A stretch of DNA of 64,000 nt, from contig CM017564.1 of NCBI GenBank assembly GCA_007844125.1, positions 19,610,115-19,674,114 of the forward strand, written 5' to 3'. Under the pieces are notes generated by a model that ran no database searches, was not told the DNA's origin, and saw nothing but the letters and a program-made list of their open reading frames with translations. Source of the DNA: Sinonovacula constricta. Lineage: Eukaryota > Mollusca > Bivalvia > Cardiida > Solecurtidae. Within the stretch, counting starts at the first letter, position 1. Each line of letters starts with the position of its first letter. A program made the position numbers and the translations under genes. Positions 55,632 to 64,000 of this stretch are shown in pieces.

Positions 55632-56638
55632 CAATACAAACTGGGTTGTTGATGTGAAAATACAAACTGGGTTGTTGATGTGAAAATACAAACTGGGTTG
55701 TTCATGTGAAAATACAAGCTGGGTTGTTCATGTGCGAATATAAATTGGGTTGTTGATGTGTAAATATAAACTGGGTTGTTGTTGATGTGCAAATATAAAC
55801 TGGGTTGTTGTCGATGTGCAAATATAAACTGGGTTGTTGTTGATGTGCAAATATAAACTGGGTTGTTGTTGATGTGCAAATATAAACTGGGTTGTTGTTG
55901 ATGTGCAAATATAAACTGGATTGTTGATGATGGGCAGATACAAACTGGGTTGTTGATGTGCAAATATAAACTGGGTTGTTGATATGTAAATATAAACTGG
56001 GTTGTTGATGTGTAAATATAAACTGTATTGTTGATGTGCGAATATAAACTGTATTGTTGATGTGCGAATATAAACTGGATTGTTGATGATGGGCAGATAC
56101 AAACTGGGTTGTTGATGTGCAAATATAAACTGGGTTGTTGATATGTAAATATAAACTGGGTTGTTGATGTGCGAATATAAACTGTATTGTTGATGTGCGA
56201 ATATAAACTGTATTGTTGATGTGCGAATATAAACTGGGTTGTTGATGTGCGAATATAAACTGTGTTGTTGATGTGCAAATATAAACTGGGTTGTTGATAT
56301 GTAAATATAAACTGGGTTGTTGATGTGCGAATATAAACTGTATTGTTGATGTGCGAATATAAACTGTATTGTTGATGTGTAAATATAAACAGTGTTGTTG
56401 ATGTGCGAATATAAACTGTGTTGTTGATGTGTAAATATAAACAGTGTTGTTGATGTGCGAATATAAACTGGGTTGTTCATGTGCGAATATAAACTGGGTT
56501 GTTGATGTGTAAATATAAACTGGGTTGTTGATGTGCGAATATAAACTGGGTTGTTGATGTGTAAATACAAAATGAGTTGTTGATGTGCAGATACAGACTG
56601 GCTTGTTGATGTACAAATATAATATGGGTTGTTGTTGT
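55632..56638 (+). repeat. 26-bp minisatellite array, about 38 copies
   Basis: Unit GCGAATATAAACTGGGTTGT plus TGATGT. Some units carry an extra TTG or GAT triplet (29 bp). Minus-strand ORFs of 242-304 codons rich in Asn, Thr, Gln and Tyr arise from the repeat and are not genes. Confidence 0.95.
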
Positions 56639-57368
56639 GTAAAACATAATCTACAAGAATTAAACTAAAACCAGTCGTATATAGAATTAGATCGAAACTG
56701 ATTCATATGCGTTGCATATGTGAGAAACATAAGACAGACGCGGACAGTTTGGAGATTTACCTTCTTAATGGAAATTATTTACAAAGAAAGCAAAAGGAAG
56801 AGAAGAAGGGAGACAGAGGCAAGGAAAGAGCAAAATCGTAAAGCAGTCAACTTCTAATTGATTTTTCCTACTAAACATGGGAAATGTTGTCCTATTGTGT
56901 ATTATCTTTTACAACATCTATGAATACGTAATCTACTTTATTGCTTTACTGGATGAACAGTGGTTATAAAAATAGTATTAAACTTCCTTATTCAACGAGC
57001 TTAAATCCATTATAAAACAATACTACACCCAACCCACACATGTAACACAATTTGAAACGCGGAATTTGCAAGAGTATTTAATTTAAATGTTCGCCAATGG
57101 CGCCTCTTCAAATTTGTCTGTTGCTTGATCGAATTTGCGCAGGAGCATGAAAAAGCGAAAGAAATTTATAAACGTTAGCGCTGAACAGAACAGAACTTTA
57201 TTTCATCCAGGTATACGTGGTAAACAGCATGGAGATATTTAACAAAGACGATATTAAATATATAGCAATATATGCAGTACATTTGCTCAGAAACAAGTAA
57301 TATATCAGAATGCTAGTGATTTTATTAAATCAACTGAGTAAGGCGAAAAAGAAAGTAAAAGTGGGGTA

Positions 57369-57389
57369 GGGGGGGGGGGGGGGGGGGGG
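57369..57389 (+). repeat. Poly-G run (21 G)
   Basis: GTGGGGTA followed by 21 G. The third homopolymer of about 20 G/C in the window. Confidence 0.8.
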
Positions 57390-57860
57390 ATTATGTGACA
57401 TAAGCAAATGCGAAGCATGGATATGAAGAAGAATAACAAGTAGCCAAAGTAGTGCCGGTGTACCGTGTCGAAAAGATATGCCTGTATTGTATAAACGTTA
57501 CAGCTTCAGTTATTCATGGATTGATGCGCATTCGTGCAGCGTATACGAGAGATACGAGAGTATTTCCGATTGTAAATCTGTTGTACATATTCTTTGTCTT
57601 GCTAAGGTAGACATTTCAGAAATTGCTTTTTGGTGAATGTTTTTTTTTCCAGAAATCTACCTTCAATTATGGTGCAAAACATAATAATGTCACCACTTTT
57701 TAACATCATGACACATCGCTGGTTTGCCTTATAAAACATTGACTCTGCCACTAAATAATATTTTTTTTGTTATCATTAACAACCCTGTGAATCACTTTCA
57801 TTGTATTTTATACTGACACTTTAAAGATAACACGATTGTATTATTAACGTTACACCTTAT

Positions 57861-57912
57861 TGTATTTGTCGCCGTATGACTTAGAAAATGTCGGTGTGCC
57901 TTTAAACTTAAG
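57861..57912 (+). mobile_element. Retroposon tail (diverged copy)
   Basis: TGTATTTGTCGCCGTATGAC, then AATGTCGGTGTGCCTTTAAA, matches the tails at 5262, 15348 and 29643, with substitutions. Confidence 0.55.
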
Positions 57913-58387
57913 ATAGAAAAAATGAAAAACACCACGTGTAAGGATGATGTACAAAGGTAAAAAAATCTATTCCCTGATGTAAGACCATTAAAATAGGAAA
58001 CTTTTAATAAATAAGACAGCTCTCCGTCACCGATAAAAGCAGTTAATTAAGCAAGAAGAACGGTAAAGTTCAACCATTTTACTAGGAACGGTGGCAACAC
58101 ATTCGTTTTATAGGATCTTCGCGTGTTATTATTTAAGTAAAATTTGTATTTTCTAACGGTTTGGTGTCAGTTTAGCTTAGTTATATGTCATATAGAATTG
58201 CACTGCGATTTTCTTACTTTTGAGCAAGTCAACGTATTGTGACATATACGACTATGGACTGTTTAACAGTAACGTTACCTTTTGGGGGAAGTTGGGTCTT
58301 TTGGGGATGCTGCTGTTATTACCATCACGGAACCCTAAGTAAGAAAGACTTGTTTGCTTCTGTAATACCTGACATTTACCAAGTCGA

Positions 58388-61300
58388 CTAAATTGGTCTG
58401 CAGTGGCAATACTGGCTAAATTGGTCTGCAGTGGCAATACTGGCTAAAATGGTCTGCAGTGGCAATACTGGCTAAATTGGTCTGCAGTGGCAATACTGGC
58501 TAAATTGGTCTGCAGTGGCAATACTTGCTAAATTGGTCTGCAGTGGCAATACTTGCTTAATTGGTCTGCAGTGGCAATACTGGCTAAATTGGTATGCAGT
58601 GGCAATACTGGCTAAATTGGTATGCAGTGGCAATACTGGCTAAATTGGTCTGCAGTGGCAGTACTTGCTAAATTGGTCTGCAGTGGCGGTACTGGCTAAA
58701 TTGGTCTGCAGTGGCGGTTCTTGCTAAATTGGTCTGCAGTGGCGATACTGGCTAAATTAGTCTGTAGTGGCGATACTGGCTAAATTGGTCTGCAGTGGCG
58801 GTACTGGCTAAATTAGTCTGTAGTGGCGATACTGGCTAAATTGGTCTGCAGTGGCGATACTGGCTAAATTGGTCTGCAGTGGCGATACTGGCTAAATTGA
58901 TCTGCAGTGGCGGTACTGGCTAAATTGGTCTGCTGTGGCGGTACTGGCTAAATTGGTCTGCAGTGGCGGTACTGGCTAAATTGGTCTGCAGTGGCGGTAC
59001 TTGCTAAATTGGTCTGCAGTGGCGGTACTGGCTAAATTGATCTGCAGTGTCGATACTGGCTAAATTGGTCTGCAGTGGCGGTACTGGCTAAATTAGTCTG
59101 CAGTGGCGGTACTGGCTAAATTGGTCTGCAGTGTCGATACTGGCTAAATTGGTCTGCAGTGGCGGTACTTGCTAAATTGGTCTGCAGTGGCGGTACTGGC
59201 TAAATTGATCTGCAGTGGCGGTACTGGCTAAATTGGTCTGCTGTGGCGGTACTGGCTAAATTGGTCTGCTGTGGCGGTACTGGCTTAATTGGTCTGCAGT
59301 GGCGATACTCGCTAAATTGGTCTGCATTGTCGGTACTGGCTAAATTAGTCTGCAGTGGCGGTACTGGCTAAATTGGTCTGCTGTGGCGGTACTGGCTAAA
59401 TTGGTCTGCTGTGGCGGTACTGGCTAAATTGGTCTGCTGTGGCGGTACTGGCTAAATTGGTCTGCAGTGGCGGTACTGGCTAAATTGGTCTGCAGTGGCG
59501 ATACTCGCTAAATTGGTCTGCATTGTCGGTACTGGCTAAATTGGTCTGCTGTGGCGGTACTGGCTAAATTGGTCTGCTGTGACGGTACTGGCTAAATTGG
59601 TCTGCTGTGGCGGTACTGGCTAAATTGGTCTGCAGTGACGGTACTGCCTAAATTGGTCTGTAGTGACGGTACTGACTAAATTGGTCTGCTGTGGTGGTAC
59701 TGGCTAAATTGGTCTGCTGTGGTGGTAATGGCTAAATTGGTCTGTAGTGACGGTACTGGCTAAATTGGTCTGTAGTGACGGTACTGGCTAAATTGGTATG
59801 TAATGACGGTACTGGCTAAATTGGTCTGCTGTGGCGGTACTGGCTAAATTGGTCTGTAGTGACGGTACTGGCTAAATTGGTCTGTAGTGACGGTACTGGC
59901 TAAATTGGTCTGCAGTGACGGTACTGGCTAAATTGGTCTGGTGTGGCGGTACAGGCTAAATTGGTCTGCTGTGGCGGTACTGGCTAAATTGGTCTGCTGT
60001 GGTGGTACTGGCTAAATTGGTCTGCTGTGGTGGTACTGGCTAAATTGGTCTGTTGTGGCGGTACTGGCTAAGTTGGTCTGTTGTGGCGGTACTGGCTAAA
60101 TTGGTCTGCAGTTGCGGTACTGGCTAAATTGGTCTGTTGTGGCGGTACTGGCTAAATTGGTCTGCATTGGCGGTACAGGCTAAATTAGTCTGCTGTGGCG
60201 GTACTGGCTAAATTGGTCTGCTGTGGCGGTACTGGCTAAATTGGTCTGCAGTGGTGGTACTGGCTAAATTGGTCTGCTGTGGCGGTACTGGCTAAATTGG
60301 TCTGCAGTGACGGTACTTGCTAAATTGGTCTGCAGTGGTGGTACTGGCTAAATTGGTCTGTAGTGACGGTACTGGCTAAATTGGTCTGTAGTGACGGTAC
60401 TGGCTAAATTGGTCTGCAGTGACGGTACTGGCTAAATTGGTCTGGTGTGGCGGTACAGGCTAAATTGGTCTGCTGTGGCGGTACTGGCTAAATTGGTCTG
60501 CTGTGGTGGTACTGGCTAAATTGGTCTGCTGTGGTGGTACTGGCTAAATTGGTCTGTTGTGGCGGTACTGGCTAAGTTGGTCTGTTGTGGCGGTACTGGC
60601 TAAATTGGTCTGCAGTTGCGGTACTGGCTAAATTGGTCTGTTGTGGCGGTACTGGCTAAATTGGTCTGCATTGGCGGTACAGGCTAAATTAGTCTGCTGT
60701 GGCGGTACTGGCTAAATTGGTCTGCTGTGGCGGTACTGGCTAAATTGGTCTGCAGTGGTGGTACTGGCTAAATTGGTCTGCTGTGGCGGTACTGGCTAAA
60801 TTGGTCTGCAGTGACGGTACTTGCTAAATTGGTCTGCAGTGGTGGTACTGGCTAAATTGGTCTGCTGTAGAGGTACTGGCTAAATTGGTCTGCTGTGGCG
60901 GTACTGGCTAAATTGGTCTGCTGTGGCGGTACTGGCTAAATTGGTCTGTTGTGACGGTACTGGCTAAATTGGTCTGCTGTGGCGGTACTTGCTAAATTGG
61001 TCTGCAGTGGTGGTACTGGCTAAATTGGTCTGCTGTAGAGGTACTGGCTAAATTGGTCTGTTGTGGCGGTACTGGCTAAATTGGTCTGCTGTGGTGGTAC
61101 TGGCTAAATTGGTCTGCTGTGGCGGTACTTGCTAAATTGGTCTGCAGTGGCGGTACTGGCTAAATTGGTCTGCAGTGTCAGTACTGGCTAAATTGGTCTG
61201 CAGTGGTGGTACTGGCTAAATTGGTCTGCAGTGGCGGTACTGGCTAAATTGGTCTGCTGTGGTGGTACTGGCTAAATTGGTCTGCAGTGTCAGTACTGGC

Positions 61301-62450
61301 TAAATTGGTCTGCAGTAGTGGTACTGGCTAATTTTGTTTTCTGTGGCGGTACTGGCTAATTTGGTCTGCTGTGGCAGTACTGGCTAAATTGGTCTGCAGT
61401 GGTGATACTGGCTAAATTGGTCTGCTGTGGCGGTACTGGCTAATTTGGCCTGCTGTGGCGGTACTGGCTAAATTGGTCTGCAGTGGTGGTACTGGCTAAT
61501 TTGGTCTGCTGTGGCATTACTGGCTAAATTGGTATGCTGTGACGGTACTGACTAATTTGGTCTGCTGTGGCGGTACTGGCTAAATTGGTCTGCAGTGGCT
61601 GTACTGGCTAAATTGGTCTGTAGTGGCGGTACAGGCTAAATTGGTCTGCAGTGGCGGTACTGGCTAAATTGGTCTGCTATGGCGGTACTGGCTAAATTAG
61701 TCTGCAGTGGCGGTACTGGCAAAATTAGTCTGTAGTGGCGGTACAGACTAAATTGGTCTGCTGTGGCGGTACTGGCTAAATTAGTCTGCTGTGGCGGTAC
61801 ATGCTAAATTGGTTTGCTGTGGCGGTACTGGCTAAATTGGTCTGTTGTGACGGTACTGGCTACATTGGTCTGCTGTGGCGGTACAAGCTAAATTGGTCTG
61901 CTGTGGCGGTACTGGCTAAATTAGTCTGCTGTGGCGGTACAGGCTAAATTGGTCTGGTGTGGCGGTACTGGCTAAATTGGTCTGTTGTGACGGTACTGGC
62001 TAAATTGGTCTGCTGTGGCGGTACTGGCTAAATTGGTCTGCTGTGGCGGTACAGGCTAAATTGGTCTGCTGTAGCGGTACTGGCTAAATTGGTCTGTTGT
62101 GGCGGTACTGGCTAAATTGGTCTGCTGTGGCGGTTCTGGCTAAATTGGTCTGCTGTGGCGGTACTGGCTAAATTGGTCTGTTGTGACGGTACTGGCTAAA
62201 TTGGTCTGCTGTGGCGGTACTGGCTAAATTGATCTGCTGTGGCGGTACTGGCTAAATTGGTCTGCTGTGGCGGTACTGGCTAAATTGGTCTGTTGTGACG
62301 GTACAGGCTAAATTGGTCTTCTGTGACGGTACTGTCTAAATTGTTCTGTTGTGGCGGTACTGGCTAAATTGTTCTGCAGTGGCGATACTGGCTAAATTGG
62401 TTTGCTGTGGCGGTACAGGCTAAATTGGTCTGGTGTGGTGGTACTGGCTT
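58388..62450 (+). repeat. 28-bp minisatellite array, about 145 copies
   Basis: Unit CTAAATTGGTCTGCAGTGGC plus GGTACTGG. The first dozen units have CAATACTGG, later ones CGGTACTGG, with CTGCTG, CTGTTG and GTGACG variants. It includes an 18-unit higher-order duplication (59844-60851). Confidence 0.95.
59844..60851 (+). repeat. 504-bp higher-order duplication inside the 28-bp array
   Basis: Units 59844-60347 and 60348-60851 share the same order of 18 variants. Markers recur exactly 504 bp apart: TCTGGTGTGGCGGTACAGG at 59937 and 60441, and CTAAGTTGG near 60068 and 60572. I saw no difference between the copies. Confidence 0.85.
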
Positions 62451-63799
62451 ATCTGTCGAATCTCTTCTCTGCCTAGAACTTATTAACTTGTATTATCACA
62501 GCGGCTTTTAGTATGATTTTACAAATAAATGACATGTTTTTGTCTTGTAAAACATCGTAGCGACAAAGCAGTAATAATAATAACGGTGTTCAGTTATTTA
62601 TGGTGGATGAATGCAACATAGATATGTCTAGTTTGAAGTTCTTTCAGCATACTTGCGATCCGTCCATTGTTCTACTCAGACATGTGTGTGGGGGTCTCCC
62701 GGCACAACTTCAGTGTCTGGATTTCGCTTTAATGATCATAATTTGGTCGCTGCATGTATGTAAAAACACGACGACCGGACAACTCGAAAAAAGGCAGTCC
62801 GCAATGTATGAATATTATCCCAGAAACTTATAGAAAAGGTTCTGCATTTATTAATCACTTTAAAATATATGGTGAGGAATTATAGCAAATGTTTTTTGCA
62901 AAGTCTGGAGACCACTTTCCAGCCTGTCAGCCAGTCACCCTGCACGGGTTCACTGTTTAATACAATAATCCCAGGAGGAGTAGTCGCTTGTCATATCCCA
63001 CGCAGCCTCGTCTTTGTCAAAGTCACACCATAACATTCAATTACTTCCAGTCATTATACCTTTTAAGTTGTCTCCCAGAGGACTATCACGTGATGCCATT
63101 CATTCCGACACGACAGTCGCAGCATTTCCCAGAGAATAATTCTTAAGAAAGATACAGTTTCTTGTAGCAATTGTTGCTTTTATTTTTTATGCATTTGGGA
63201 TTTAATGTGGTGAAGTAAGTGTTTTATGGGACCATCCCAAACTAACGTTGATACGCGTTCTATAATGACAGAACATCATTTATTATACAGATGGGTTCGG
63301 TTGTCTTAAAATGTATATGTTTACTCCACACAGAAAACAAATGTGAAACTTATGTTATAAATGTTGCACCTACAAAATATATATGGTAATAGAAGGAACA
63401 GTTTGATAAAATATAGTAAGGTGGTATCAAATGATATTAAATTATCATAAGCACTGGGCTTCTTTGACCATACATTCAAGCATCTGTAAACATATGTATA
63501 CACATTTCCATAAATGTGTCGATGCGATGTTGTTTATCAAAAGCAAACAACTTATCATAAAAGAAACCTTGCTGTTATGGTTTTAAACGGAATAAATATC
63601 AACCGGTGACATTTTATTGTTTTGTTTAATACCACGACAAAATACTTTACATTAACATACAATAAAACACTAAATGTGTAATCTCTTCCTGAAAATAAAG
63701 CTATTCGTTTTATGTTTTAAATACAGAACAACTTACCGGAGCACTTAGCATACCTTAAATATACAGTAAAATCCCTCTATTAAGACCACTTTCCGTTCT
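62451..63799. other. Non-coding stretch with a SINE-like copy
   Basis: TTGTTCTACTCAGACATGTG, GGGGTCTCCCGGCA and TTTGGTCGCTGCATGTATGT at 62660-62760 match the repeat at 41.7-41.9 kb. The 77-codon ORF covering it is not a gene. Confidence 0.5.
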
Positions 63800-63884
63800 G
63801 GTCTTAATAGAGAGTTGGTCTTAACAGAGAGTTGGTCTTATAAGTGAGCTGGTGTTAATAGTGAGTTGGTCTTAATAGTGGGTT
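63800..63884 (+). repeat. 17-bp tandem repeat, five units
   Basis: GGTCTTAATAGAGAGTT repeated five times with drift (GGTCTTAACAGAGAGTT; GGTCTTATAAGTGAGCT; GGTGTTAATAGTGAGTT; GGTCTTAATAGTGGGTT). Confidence 0.85.
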
Positions 63885-64000
63885 TGGGTGAGTGCGTAAA
63901 TACGTCATACGTCTCTGACCCTAGAAAAATGGCGTAAAACAAAAACAAAGAAACAAACACACTTCTTTTCAAAATGTTCAAAACATAATTATTATGTATT

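Larger units (their letters stand above)
56639..58387. other. Non-coding stretch between arrays
   Basis: Contains a reverse LINE tail (57184-57215), a 21-base G run (57369-57389) and a retroposon tail copy (57861-57912). No gene supported. Confidence 0.5.

Noticed and set aside
55550..56616. Minus-strand ORFs of 242-304 codons rich in Asn, Thr and Gln
   Set aside because: These are by-products of the 26-bp repeat; all three minus frames are open in the same way.
58388..62450. CRISPR-like regular array
   Set aside because: Units are contiguous 28-bp repeats without unique spacers, in a eukaryotic context. It is a minisatellite.
62600..62833. 77-codon plus-strand ORF
   Set aside because: It overlaps a dispersed SINE-like repeat also present at 41.7-41.9 kb.

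Overview
The window looks like a gene-poor, repeat-rich piece of a metazoan nuclear genome, most likely a bivalve mollusc. Three things point there. Coding pieces are split by GT-AG introns. Short retroposon tails of the kind common in bivalve genomes recur: one around TCGGCGCCGTATGACC with GTGTCGGTGTGCCG, another ending GATAAACCCAATAAACAA. Most proteins belong to animal transposon families (BEL/Pao, hAT, non-LTR elements with RNase H). The species cannot be told from the sequence. I saw no operons, tRNA, rRNA or CRISPR.

Layout. 0.2-3.2 kb: a transposase-like gene whose C-terminal part lies in the -1 frame behind an A-run. 4.6-5.6 kb: two decayed fragments, one a LINE 3' end. 5.6-7.7 kb (minus): a compact cluster of small ORFs, including a PC4-like protein behind a TATA box and two Cys-rich ORFs. 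8.7-10.0 kb: exons of a disrupted type I membrane protein. 10.2-13.6 kb: a BEN-domain gene with a tandemly duplicated exon pair offering alternative C-termini. 13.6-15.7 kb: a Gypsy-type gag fragment abutting an hAT transposase. 17.7-26.4 kb: a complete, apparently young BEL/Pao retrotransposon on the minus strand (LTRs 1,211 and 1,212 bp, 5-bp target duplication ATCAT, one uninterrupted polyprotein). 27-40 kb: a graveyard of nested elements: a LINE fragment with RNase H, an older BEL-like gag-protease split by an hAT, a second LINE fragment, a decayed transposase of unassigned family, and a third hAT-like pseudogene. 42.1-62.5 kb: four unrelated minisatellites (25, 63, 26 and 28 bp periods) totalling about 15 kb. 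One orphan signal-peptide exon lies at 51.75 kb.

How the parts relate. The only element that looks able to act on its own is the BEL/Pao copy, which has its own LTR promoter, gag, protease, reverse transcriptase, RNase H and integrase. The host-like genes (membrane protein, BEN gene, PC4-like gene) are exon pieces with stops or one-base shifts. These may be real decay or consensus errors in the assembly. The long ORFs of the 42-50 kb array are by-products of a 25-bp repeat that lacks stops in all three forward frames, not genes.
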